Below are positions 1 to 7,391 of a stretch of DNA of 64,000 nucleotides, one piece after another. The stretch spans positions 33,397-97,396 of the forward strand of contig CAIUSV010000084.1 in the NCBI GenBank assembly GCA_903901915.1. The letters run 5' to 3'. Below the pieces are notes generated by a model. That model was not told where the DNA came from and did no database searches. It saw only the letters and a list, made by a program, of their open reading frames with translations. The translations under genes and the position numbers were made by a program. Every line of letters starts with the position of its first letter. Position 1 is the stretch's first letter. The DNA is from an uncultured Rhodospirillaceae bacterium (GTDB taxonomy: Bacteria > Pseudomonadota > Alphaproteobacteria > Rhodospirillales > Magnetospirillaceae).

Positions 1-1
1 C

Positions 2-100
2 TTTCTCGCCAACTCCGGCTGTCATGCCTACCAGGGCTATTTCTTCAGCCGGCCACTACCCCTGGCGGATTTCGAGTGGTTTGTCCGTCAATCGGCCTGA
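2..100 (+). CDS. C-terminal end of an EAL-domain protein (partial)
   Basis: The gene enters from the left edge; only the last 32 codons and the stop (98-100) are visible. The frame reads through GCHAYQGYFFSRPLP and ends DFEWFVRQSA. This matches the last strand and helix of EAL domains, where the Gly-Cys-x3-Gln-Gly-Tyr segment carries the late glutamine that helps bind c-di-GMP. A c-di-GMP phosphodiesterase or binding protein is therefore likely, but the catalytic centre lies outside the window and activity cannot be judged. It converges on the hemerythrin gene that ends at 144. Confidence 0.75.
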   Translation, partial: FLANSGCHAYQGYFFSRPLPLADFEWFVRQSA

Positions 101-143
101 TCGTCGGCGGGCGGGGGCGCAAGGAGGCGCGGACTTTCGGTGG

Positions 144-1691
144 CTAGATCGCCTGATCCCTGGCAATCAGTTCCGGAAGCACCGTCGACGAGGCTTCTTC
201 CATGGCGAAGACGGCGTTGGCAATAGTGATCGCCTCTTGGGTGGTCGCCTTGGCTGACGGACTCATCGCCTCGGTGCCGCCGATCGCCGCCACCAGGGCC
301 GACACCCGGTCCAGGTGACGTTCCATGATGGCGCCGACACCCAGCGGCAGCCCGTACTTTCCCGACAGGATGCTTGCTCCGTATTCGATGATGCGTCGCG
401 CGGCCGTTTCGGCCAACGCATTGGCGTTGCTGGCGACGGCCGCCCGGATCTCGCTTAGGCGCCGCAGCTGAAAGGCATTGCAACCGGTAACCTCGATGCG
501 GGAATCGGCAAGGGACATCAGGTTGATCAGGCGTTCCGTGGCGTCGGCGATCTGCCGTGACAATTGAGATTGACGGTAACGCCCGCGGGCCCGCTTCAGT
601 TGTACGGAAATCTGGGCAATCTGCGTCGCCGACAAATAGGCGTTGTTGATGACCAGCCTGGTCTGTTTGTGGTTGGTGTCGCTATTGAAGCCGTCATCGT
701 ATTCGCCATTCATTTTGGCGATCATGACCCGGTCGATTCCGGCGATGTGCGAGACCAGCCAATTGTATATTGCGAACAATAGCTTCAGACGTTTGTCGTC
801 GTCGGTAAATGCATCGTCGGACAAACTGTCAACTCTGGCGGTAAACTCGGTGTGTAGATGTATGTGGTGATCCCTGTCATCATAATCGAACGTATGCATC
901 AGGCCTTCTTCATAGGCAAAGTGGGTCTTTATATAGTCCTTTAGTCCGGATATTACGCTGAATATGAGGTCTTCATTGCAATCATTATCGGGCTTTTTTG
1001 ACAGGATATTTATGAAGTCTATTATCTTTTTGTGTTGCCCATCGATGTCTTCCCGTCCCGTGGCAATGGCCATTGTCCATTCAAACTCGGCCTGAAATTC
1101 AGCGTTCACGCCTGGCGCGCTAGGCGATTCCGCTACGGAAGACCCGACGCTGGCGGGGGTGATCAGGGGTGATCCGGGGGCGCGCTGGGTCTGCGCATCG
1201 TCCGCCCGGCGAAAGGGGCCTTTGTACCCCTTGATGGTGGCGGCCCGCCTATCCGGCCCGCGAAACGTCGCGCACGCCACGAATGCCTTCTGCGGCGAAA
1301 GGGCCGCCATCATCGCCATGTCGAGGGAGCGCTTGGTCAGGGGCAGGGTAAGGGTTGACGAGATACCGGCATCCCTGGCGATGATCAGGTCATCGCCGGT
1401 CCATTGCTCCGCCACGCAGATTACCGGCAGGGAACTGAGGAAAAGCCCCTGTTCCCACCGGACCAGCTTCAGCACGGCAAGGTGGCCGTTCCCGCCGAGG
1501 TTGTCACAGATGATAAGGTCGATCTTGGTGGTGGCGCCGCGTCGGAGATGGAGGAGTGTGTGGTCTTTGTCCTTGGTCTCGGTGATGTTGGCGTTTCCGA
1601 TCTCTCGGAGAAGGGAAATAATCAGCTTTCTGGTCACGGCATTTTCGATCGCGACCAACAAGCCTAGGGGGGATGCCGATGTCAGGACCAT
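144..1691 (-). CDS. REC-like / bacteriohemerythrin fusion protein
   Basis: 515 residues, soluble. Residues 1-130 look like a degenerate receiver domain: a beta-strand ending IICDN is present, but the acidic pair and the lysine are not clearly placed. Residues 205-325 form a hemerythrin domain with the full ligand set: H220 (DGQHKKI), HxxxE (H257, E261), HxxxH (H276, H280) and HxxxxD (H315, D320). The C-terminal 190 residues are predicted helical and were not recognised. Hemerythrins bind O2 at a di-iron site, so oxygen sensing linked to signalling is plausible. ATG at 1691 is preferred over an upstream TTG because GGAGG lies just before it. The element at 1818-1833 is 126 bp upstream. Confidence 0.85.
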   Translation of the reverse strand: MVLTSASPLGLLVAIENAVTRKLIISLLREIGNANITETKDKDHTLLHLRRGATTKIDLIICDNLGGNGHLAVLKLVRWEQGLFLSSLPVICVAEQWTGDDLIIARDAGISSTLTLPLTKRSLDMAMMAALSPQKAFVACATFRGPDRRAATIKGYKGPFRRADDAQTQRAPGSPLITPASVGSSVAESPSAPGVNAEFQAEFEWTMAIATGREDIDGQHKKIIDFINILSKKPDNDCNEDLIFSVISGLKDYIKTHFAYEEGLMHTFDYDDRDHHIHLHTEFTARVDSLSDDAFTDDDKRLKLLFAIYNWLVSHIAGIDRVMIAKMNGEYDDGFNSDTNHKQTRLVINNAYLSATQIAQISVQLKRARGRYRQSQLSRQIADATERLINLMSLADSRIEVTGCNAFQLRRLSEIRAAVASNANALAETAARRIIEYGASILSGKYGLPLGVGAIMERHLDRVSALVAAIGGTEAMSPSAKATTQEAITIANAVFAMEEASSTVLPELIARDQAI

Positions 1692-1817
1692 GCGAACGCC
1701 ACGCCTCCACTCGCCCTGCGGCAAGCCGGTCCCTGGCTAACGCGGCAAAGTGCCGTGACGAGGGCGCTTCGCGATAGGGCGGATACACGATAAGAACACA
1801 TTGACGCCATCCCCGGA

Positions 1818-1833
1818 GGCATAGTCCATAAGT
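1818..1833 (-). promoter_or_regulatory. Copy D of a recurring GGACTATGCC element
   Basis: On the minus strand it reads ACTTATGGACTATGCC. Its 10-base core GGACTATGCC is identical to the element at 6738-6755, and it points toward the hemerythrin gene starting at 1691. It lies in the 291-bp intergenic stretch 1692-1982, where no other gene or terminator was seen. Function is inferred only from recurrence; see the findings. Confidence 0.35.
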
Positions 1834-1982
1834 ATTATCATGCTGGCGTTTTTCCATCTCCTCAATAATCAATATTTGCTCAAATGTGACGGCGCCCCTT
1901 CGAACGTTCACGTCACTCCGTCGAGAGAGGGGGGGGCTTGATGTGTGCTGGCGCCTTCGTAGCCAGGGGGATGGAATGAGGC

Positions 1983-2375
1983 ATGCTTAGCCGACTCAAA
2001 CGCGCAATCATCGCCGACGACGCCCCCCAGATGCGGACGTTGATCAAGATATTGCTTTGTCAGTTCGGCGTGCGGGAGGTGGTCGAGGTGGAGGATGGCG
2101 CCAGCGCCATGGCGGCCCTGCGGTCCGGCGGGGCCGACATCGTCGTCATGGATTGGATGATGCCGGTGATGGACGGCATCGAATGCATCCGCCGTATCCG
2201 GGCCGGACAGGACGGTATTGATCCGGGCATTCCCATCATCATGGCGACGGGCGTTCTGGGTGATAGCGCCGAGGCAACGGCGATGGCTGCCGGCGCCAGC
2301 TGCTTTGTCAGGAAGCCGTTCTCGATCAGGACGTTTCACAACGCCTTGCTGAAGGTCCGGGGCGAGGCCACCTGA
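1983..2375 (+). CDS. Single-domain response regulator (CheY-like)
   Basis: 130 residues, one receiver domain and nothing else. The acidic pair is in IIADDA (residues 9-14), the phospho-acceptor Asp in VVMDWMMP (about residue 56), the Thr in MATGV and the Lys in VRKPF. All five functional positions are present, so it should accept a phosphoryl group. The nearby MCP-CheZ operon and the several histidine kinases are candidate partners, but no pairing is shown. Single-domain regulators like this usually act by binding another protein, for example the flagellar switch. Confidence 0.9.
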   Translation: MLSRLKRAIIADDAPQMRTLIKILLCQFGVREVVEVEDGASAMAALRSGGADIVVMDWMMPVMDGIECIRRIRAGQDGIDPGIPIIMATGVLGDSAEATAMAAGASCFVRKPFSIRTFHNALLKVRGEAT

Positions 2376-2422
2376 GTGGCTTCCGATTGTACTGACGGCG
2401 TTCAAATTCGGTATGCAGGAGT

Positions 2423-2439
2423 CTCATTTAGGACTTACC
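2423..2439 (+). promoter_or_regulatory. Copy E (divergent) of the recurring CCATTTGGGACTA element
   Basis: CTCATTTAGGACTTACC matches the copy at 18244-18260 in 12 of 17 positions and points toward the pilin-like gene starting at 2499, 59 bp downstream. It is the weakest of the five copies. Function unknown. Confidence 0.25.
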
Positions 2440-2498
2440 GAGGTCTCCCCAAGCTTCCATCATAGGGTGGAGAATGGAGTAATCGGGTGGAGGCGCAA

Positions 2499-3272
2499 AT
2501 GGGTGCCGCTGCACAGCCGTCGCACTGCCAACACCGGGCAGGTCTTGCGATCCAGGTATTTGCCAAGGCTCTGGAGGAACAGGCCGTCGAAGGCTTCGTC
2601 TCCGTTCGCTCCATCGAACAGCTTTATAAGGTGATGGTGCAGGCGCCGGGGGCTTTGGCTGAACACTATTCCCTGGCCGAGAAAACGTGCACTGCCGGTT
2701 TTGTCCTGTCTCCGCCCGACGCCGACGAGGCGGTTCATGATGGCGATATCGAGCCGACGCCCGCCGTGGCCTCTCGGCCGTGCCCGAGTGCCCCAGGGGG
2801 GGCGCGCGGCCCAAGTGGTTTGGCGGCCGGAGCCGGTGATGCGGTGCAGGGGCGGAGGGGCGCAGTTTCCTCGGCCTACTGGGTCGCGATGGCGGCGGGA
2901 GCGGCGGCGCTGACGATGGTGTCGTGGCTGCTCACACAGTGGTCTGGGGGGACGTCCACCGAGAGTACGACATTGGCGGATGCCCGCATGTTCACCTCCC
3001 AGGTCTTGGACGCCGCATCAGGCTCCGGTGAAGTCCGTCACCTGTTCGGGGGGCAAATCAAGGTGGTCGAAAGCGGAGGCCGTATCGTCGTCGTCGCCGA
3101 AAATATTCCCCCCCGGGTTTGCGGTGCATCCGGTTGGACCCTCGCCCGCAAGGGGCTGTTAACCATCAACGGCATTACCCCGAATCGCCTGTCCCGGGCG
3201 ATCGTGATCGATCTCTGCGGCCGTGAGGGCGGCGGAGCCAACTTAATGTGGATTCCCAAAACGGTAGAATAA
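2499..3272 (+). CDS. Membrane protein with C-terminal type IVb pilin (PilS)-like domain
   Basis: 257 residues. A cytoplasmic N-terminal part of about 120 residues (unrecognised, proline/glycine-rich at its end) is followed by one membrane segment (about 125-147, AYWVAMAAGAAALTMVSWLL) and a C-terminal domain (about 160-257). That domain aligns almost without gaps with the protein at 50096-50596: GG-x-IKV, AEN-(I/V)-PP-x-VC, GW-x-L-x-RKGLL-x-ING, a second Cys and a final W. The order NVPxxC...ING...C...W is the pattern of PilS/bundlin-type pilin heads, with two Cys suited to a disulfide. There is no prepilin peptidase site. ATG 2499 follows GTGGAGG; a GTG at 2487 is an alternative. The next gene starts 2 bp after the stop. 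Confidence 0.65.
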   Translation: MGAAAQPSHCQHRAGLAIQVFAKALEEQAVEGFVSVRSIEQLYKVMVQAPGALAEHYSLAEKTCTAGFVLSPPDADEAVHDGDIEPTPAVASRPCPSAPGGARGPSGLAAGAGDAVQGRRGAVSSAYWVAMAAGAAALTMVSWLLTQWSGGTSTESTTLADARMFTSQVLDAASGSGEVRHLFGGQIKVVESGGRIVVVAENIPPRVCGASGWTLARKGLLTINGITPNRLSRAIVIDLCGREGGGANLMWIPKTVE

Positions 3273-3274
3273 AA

Positions 3275-3775
3275 ATGCTTCAAGATTATAGCCATGTCGT
3301 CGCCGCGCTCATTCCTTTGCCGGTCATGGATAACGCGGTCGATGAGGGGGATGTGATCATGTCCGTCGGCGATGCGACGCTAGACGACGATCACCGACGG
3401 TTCTTCAGCCTGGTCCGCATGTTCCGCGATTGCCCCGGCGGTCCGATCCATGAGTTGGTGACCAGCAGCATGCTGTTCATTCTGGAGCAATACGTCGATG
3501 GGCACTTCCGGCGGGAGGAGGGGGCCATGGCCCTGGTTGACTTTCCCGGCCTTGCCGAGCACGCGGCGCTTCATGCCAAGTTTCGGGACCGTATCGCCAC
3601 CATTACCCGTCAATACCGGGCCGGGTGTTTGTCGGCGGTCGACGGCTTACCTGCCCTGGTCGAAGGGTGGCTTAAGGCGCACATTCTTATTGAGGACATG
3701 AAATACACCCGCTGGATCCGTTCGGATCTGGTGGACAGGCGCCACGTCGCCATGCTGTCCATCGACTCGCCGTAG
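3275..3775 (+). CDS. Bacteriohemerythrin
   Basis: 166 residues, a single hemerythrin domain. All seven di-iron ligands are visible: His in DDDHRRF, HxxxE in HFRREE, HxxxH in HAALH, and HxxxxD in HILIED. The protein should therefore reversibly bind O2 (or NO) in the cytoplasm. It begins 2 bp after the stop of the pilin-like membrane protein and is very likely co-transcribed and coupled with it. ATG 3275 is chosen; the GTG at 3248 lies inside the upstream gene. The short N-terminal extension before the first His (about 38 residues) is typical of stand-alone bacteriohemerythrins. Confidence 0.9.
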   Translation: MLQDYSHVVAALIPLPVMDNAVDEGDVIMSVGDATLDDDHRRFFSLVRMFRDCPGGPIHELVTSSMLFILEQYVDGHFRREEGAMALVDFPGLAEHAALHAKFRDRIATITRQYRAGCLSAVDGLPALVEGWLKAHILIEDMKYTRWIRSDLVDRRHVAMLSIDSP

Positions 3776-3865
3776 CCGACGTCACTGCCGCCGGGGTACC
3801 GGGCGGCAGAACGGAATCATGCCGCAGGACACGGCCATCATGCATAGGCCGCAACGCTCGTCCTC

Positions 3866-3911
3866 GCAGCTGGCGGCATCCGAGCGGAATGGCGCGGATG
3901 CCGCCAGTTGC
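3866..3911. repeat. Near-perfect 17-bp inverted repeat, 12-base loop
   Basis: Arms 3866-3882 and 3895-3911 pair over 17 bp with one G-U; the inner 13 bp (CTGGCGGCATCCG / CGGATGCCGCCAG) are perfect. It lies in the 243-bp gap between two convergent genes, the hemerythrin (ends 3775) and cheZ (ends 4019). No T-run follows on either side, so it is not a standard intrinsic terminator, although it could end or stabilise both messages. No gene was recognised in 3776-4018. Confidence 0.6.
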
Positions 3912-4018
3912 GGGAGCATTTCATGTCGGGCCTTGCACCCGAGATTTTCGCTGGACCGTAAAGCCGTGCCCATGTTCATCCCGCCGTTAAATAGGGAGTT
4001 GTCGTTCCAAGCGCGGAA

Positions 4019-4801
4019 TCACTCAAACATTCGGTCGATGTCGTTCTGGCTGCACCCCTCGCCGACCAACTGAGGGCCATTCAAGAGGTTGGATTCATCG
4101 GTGTCGGGGCGACGCTTGGGGGCAGCTTCGCCGTGAACGCCACCCCATATGGCAATCATGGAATTGACCCGGTCTTCGATATATTTGAGGGTATGGACGA
4201 CCTTTGTGATCCGCTGGCCGGTAATGTCCTGGAAATTGCAGGCTTCAAGCACCGAAACCAGCTTTTCAAGGACGATGTCGGCGACACAACTCACGTAGGG
4301 GTCGGAAACGTGCAGGCGCAGGTCCTGTACCAGGGCATCGACGGATTCGACGGAATCAAGTATGGCCTGCGTGGCGTTTTCCGTTGCCACCACAATCGTA
4401 TCCAACTCGTTGGAGACGATAACGATATGATCGTCGCCACTTTGCGCCGGCCGGATTGCCGCAATCTCTGACTTCGTCTTGTTGATGCACATCGCCAAGG
4501 CGCGGATCTCCGTCTTTAAAACAGAGATGTCCTCACCCTTGGCCGTCATTTCGCCCGCGTCATCGGGCGTCGTTTCCTCGGGGAGGCCACGGCTGCCGTC
4601 AAAGCCGTCCGTCGGCCGGCATCTCGCGAAGTCACGGCGTAACGTGGCGACCTCGTGACGGAGCGCGGCAAATTCGTTGCGCATTTCCATCAGAGCGGTG
4701 CCCATTTGATCGGAAGGAGCCGCGGGGGATCGCCACGCGGCTCGATTTCGCTGCTCAAGAAGACGGCGTTCGGCCGAGAACAAAGCGGGAGGCGCGATCA
4801 T
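4019..4801 (-). CDS. cheZ: Chemotaxis protein phosphatase CheZ
   Basis: 260 residues. The CheZ catalytic segment FQDITGQRI is present at about residue 195; its glutamine is the residue that speeds loss of phosphate from CheY-P. The last residues, CSQNDIDRMFE, match the CheZ C-terminal peptide (consensus SQxDIDxLF) that docks on CheY. The middle is helical with heptad-like spacing, as in the long CheZ hairpin, and the first 100 residues are poorly conserved and likely disordered. It is the last gene of a minus-strand set: small membrane protein (6706), chemoreceptor (6357), cheZ. ATG 4801 has a weak ribosome site; ATG 4705 is an alternative. Confidence 0.87.
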   Translation of the reverse strand: MIAPPALFSAERRLLEQRNRAAWRSPAAPSDQMGTALMEMRNEFAALRHEVATLRRDFARCRPTDGFDGSRGLPEETTPDDAGEMTAKGEDISVLKTEIRALAMCINKTKSEIAAIRPAQSGDDHIVIVSNELDTIVVATENATQAILDSVESVDALVQDLRLHVSDPYVSCVADIVLEKLVSVLEACNFQDITGQRITKVVHTLKYIEDRVNSMIAIWGGVHGEAAPKRRPDTDESNLLNGPQLVGEGCSQNDIDRMFE

Positions 4802-4899
4802 CGGTGGATATTCCGGCTGTTAATCCCGATTTAATGACTTCAAGCAGGGCCAGGCTGGGCGCGCCAGTCCCATTTGATATCGTCGATAGGAATTGGCCG

Positions 4900-6357
4900 T
4901 TATCCGCCTTGGATTTGGGTAAGAAACTCTTCCACCTGACTGGAGAGTCGTTCCGTCTGGTCGGCGATTTCCGATGCTTCGGTCGTTCCTTTATGGGCAA
5001 GCGTGCCCAGATCGCGGGCAACCTCGGTCACATGGGTCACGTTTTCTCCGACCTCCACCACCACCCCGGCGGCCCGCTGAGTGCTTTGGGCAATCTCGGA
5101 GATGGCTTGGCTTTGGTTGGCGGCCGATCCGGCGATGGTACCGATGGCGTGTTCGATTCCCTGCATTATGGCGCCGATTTCACGCATCGCCGCCACGGCC
5201 CCTCCCGTAACAGACTGAATCTCACCGACTTGTGTGCCGATTTCTTCGGTCGCCCGAGCGGTCTGGCTGGCCAGATTCTTGACTTCGTTGGCGACCACGG
5301 CAAAGCCCTTGCCGGCCTCTCCCGCCCGTGCCGCTTCGATGGTGGCATTCAACGCCAACAGGTTGGTCTGGCTGGCGATATCCTGGATCAGATTGACCAC
5401 GTCGCCGATCCGGTGGGCGGCGGCGGCGAGGGTTTCCACCGTCGCGTTGGTTTTCTCAACTTCACTCACGGCCTTGCTGGCCATGCCCTTGGATTCCTCG
5501 ATGAAGTGATTGACCTCGCGGACGCTTGCCGATAATTCCTCGGCGGCGGCGGCAACCGTTTCGACGTTGCCGGTGACCTGCTGGGCACTGTTTGCCGCCT
5601 CCATCAGACGTTCCGCCATTTGGCTCAAGCGCCGATCGACTTCGCGGGCGGAACCACGCGACGCGGTGGCGCTGGACGACAGCCGGGAAACGACCTCGCC
5701 GATGGCCGAGCGGAACCGGCCGGCCAGTTTGTTCATCTCGTCGCGATGGTGTGTCTGGGCGGCCGATGCCGAGCGGTCGCGGTCCTCGGCGGCGGCGGCG
5801 GCGGCGGCTTGGGCCAGCCGTACCTCGGCGACGGCGCCGGCGGAGTTCTCGAACGCCTTGGTCAGGCGCCAGGCGACCCAACCCAGTACCGCCACCTGCG
5901 CTACGACGATCACCGCATGCAGAACCACCCGCCCGAAGGCGGCCCCACCCGGAAACACGGCGGCGGGATAGATGAAGTTCAACAGCAGGTGATGGGCGGC
6001 GACCATGGCGGCGGCCACAATCATGGCCTTCCAGTCGCAAAAGGCGGTGAGCATGGCCAGGACGGCGAAGAAATACATGTGCATGTCAGCCTGCCACGGA
6101 TGGCCATCGAACCCGTACACCAGCAGTCCCACCATTCCGACCAGGGCGACGCCGATGGTATAGCGCGAGGATGCCGATCCCGGTGCCGCCCGGCTTGTCG
6201 CCGTCGCGGTTCCTGCCAGTACCAGGGCGCCAATCCCCATAGCGGTTCCGTTGCCATCCAGCAGAAAACCTATGCCCGCCACCAGGGGCAAATGCAGCCA
6301 CAAATAGGCGATCAGAAAACGCTCGACGGTGATCCGGATCTGATGGATGTCATTCAT
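4900..6357 (-). CDS. Methyl-accepting chemotaxis protein with multi-TM input domain
   Basis: 485 residues. The first 170 form about six membrane segments with almost no periplasmic loop. This part carries several His residues ([24 protein letters not shown]) that could bind a metal or other cofactor. A helical linker with an alanine run and no clear HAMP leads to the MCP signalling domain, whose hairpin tip is seen in [20 protein letters not shown] and [13 protein letters not shown]. The C-terminal CheR-docking pentapeptide is absent. The input suggests sensing at or in the membrane rather than a periplasmic ligand. ATG 6357 lies 13 bp after the upstream gene; cheZ follows at 98 bp. Confidence 0.9.
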   Translation of the reverse strand: MNDIHQIRITVERFLIAYLWLHLPLVAGIGFLLDGNGTAMGIGALVLAGTATATSRAAPGSASSRYTIGVALVGMVGLLVYGFDGHPWQADMHMYFFAVLAMLTAFCDWKAMIVAAAMVAAHHLLLNFIYPAAVFPGGAAFGRVVLHAVIVVAQVAVLGWVAWRLTKAFENSAGAVAEVRLAQAAAAAAAEDRDRSASAAQTHHRDEMNKLAGRFRSAIGEVVSRLSSSATASRGSAREVDRRLSQMAERLMEAANSAQQVTGNVETVAAAAEELSASVREVNHFIEESKGMASKAVSEVEKTNATVETLAAAAHRIGDVVNLIQDIASQTNLLALNATIEAARAGEAGKGFAVVANEVKNLASQTARATEEIGTQVGEIQSVTGGAVAAMREIGAIMQGIEHAIGTIAGSAANQSQAISEIAQSTQRAAGVVVEVGENVTHVTEVARDLGTLAHKGTTEASEIADQTERLSSQVEEFLTQIQGG

Positions 6358-6370
6358 GAAATGGCCCTTT

Positions 6371-6706
6371 CTATCGCATGCAGTCCGACCGTTCCGGCGC
6401 TCGAAGAACGACAAGCGCTCCGGCGCGGTAAAGGCGCTCAATGACGTTGGGGGTTGTTGAGCGGACGATCACTACGGCGGGCCAGCCTCCGAACGTAAGG
6501 ACCTCTTCCGCTCCGGCGGCCACGGCCGCCGCCAATGCGTGGGAACCTGCCAGGGTCGGCGGGAAAATGGCCGCGAGCGGATGGTCCGACCGAGGCCACA
6601 CGGCCAGTGCCACTGTCCAGGCCAGGCCGAAAGCCATCAACGCCGCAGCGGGCGCCAGACTGGCACCCCTGATCGGTCCTGTGTCGCTTTGCTGGCTCAC
6701 ATCCAT
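6371..6706 (-). CDS. Small membrane protein of unknown function
   Basis: 111 residues. One membrane segment is clear (about 18-37, [20 protein letters not shown]); a second weak hydrophobic stretch lies at about 58-85. The rest is short and basic at the end. No family was recognised. It is the first gene of the operon with the chemoreceptor (13 bp downstream) and cheZ, so a role next to the receptor is possible. The start ATG 6706 is 31 bp from the recurring element at 6738-6755. Confidence 0.6.
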   Translation of the reverse strand: MDVSQQSDTGPIRGASLAPAAALMAFGLAWTVALAVWPRSDHPLAAIFPPTLAGSHALAAAVAAGAEEVLTFGGWPAVVIVRSTTPNVIERLYRAGALVVLRAPERSDCMR

Positions 6707-6737
6707 GGTCACCAATGTAATGGGATGGCTATATTCT

Positions 6738-6755
6738 TGGCATAGTCCCAAATGG
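6738..6755 (-). promoter_or_regulatory. Copy C of the recurring CCATTTGGGACTA element
   Basis: The minus strand reads GCCATTTGGGACTATGCC and points toward the operon at 6706 (small membrane protein, MCP, cheZ). GGACTA is followed after nine bases by TATAGC, which could be a -10 hexamer. A similar spacing (nine bases to TATAAT) is seen in the copy at 9976-9992. Inferred regulatory site. Confidence 0.45.
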
Positions 6756-6868
6756 CACTGTTCTCGGCTTTGAATCCTGGCACCCTGACGCCCGTCGATT
6801 GATGGGGTATTGGGAAATCGCGCAGGTCGATAGGCAGGCGACGAAGGTATTGATTGGGGCGGTCCGCG

Positions 6869-7267
6869 ATGAATGTCGAACAGGTTCTGGGTATCAAGGG
6901 GGAGGCGACCCACACCATCTCTCCCGACAAGACCTTGAGGGAGCTGGCCTGCCGGTTGCTCGAAACCAAGACGGGATTGCTGGTCTGCGTTGATCGGTCG
7001 AACAGTATCATCGGTGTCGTTTCCGAAAGGGATCTGACCCAGACCGTGGCCCGCCATGGGGAAAAGGCCCTGGGCATGGCGGTCGCGACATTCATGAGCC
7101 GGGATGTCGTCGCCTGCGGGCTCAATGACGATATCGACGACCTGTTGGCGATCATGACGGAGGCGAGGTGCCGTCATCTGCCGGTCGTGCACGACGGGCG
7201 TCTTGTCGGGCTGGTCTCCATCGGCGATCTGGTCAAAGCCAATTTGCGCCGCCGCGCGCAGGGGTAG
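6869..7267 (+). CDS. Two-CBS-domain protein
   Basis: 132 residues made of two CBS motifs (about 5-60 and 72-130). Typical strands are seen: GLLVCVDRSNSIIGVVSERDL, split across the first motif, and HLPVVHDGRLVGLVSIGDLV in the second. CBS pairs bind adenosyl nucleotides and act as energy or redox sensors. No enzymatic or membrane domain is attached, so it probably acts by contacting another protein. It diverges from the MCP operon and stands 124 bp before the Aer-like receptor. ATG 6869 is the start closest to the first CBS strand. Confidence 0.9.
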   Translation: MNVEQVLGIKGEATHTISPDKTLRELACRLLETKTGLLVCVDRSNSIIGVVSERDLTQTVARHGEKALGMAVATFMSRDVVACGLNDDIDDLLAIMTEARCRHLPVVHDGRLVGLVSIGDLVKANLRRRAQG

Positions 7268-7391
7268 GGGGGATGAATTTCTCCCGCCAAGGCGACTTGG
7301 GCACCGCCGGCAAACGGGCTATGATATGAAAACGAGTCTTTAGAGGAACTCCGTTCCCGCAGATTCACCACAAAGCCCCAGGTCCCGATCC

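Noticed and set aside
3782..3979. 65-codon Cys-containing minus-strand ORF
   Set aside because: It spans the 17-bp palindrome, has no ribosome site and no known zinc motif spacing.
6707..7192. Upstream extension of the small membrane protein gene to 7192
   Set aside because: The extension is opposite the CBS gene and has no motif; ATG 6706 is the natural start.
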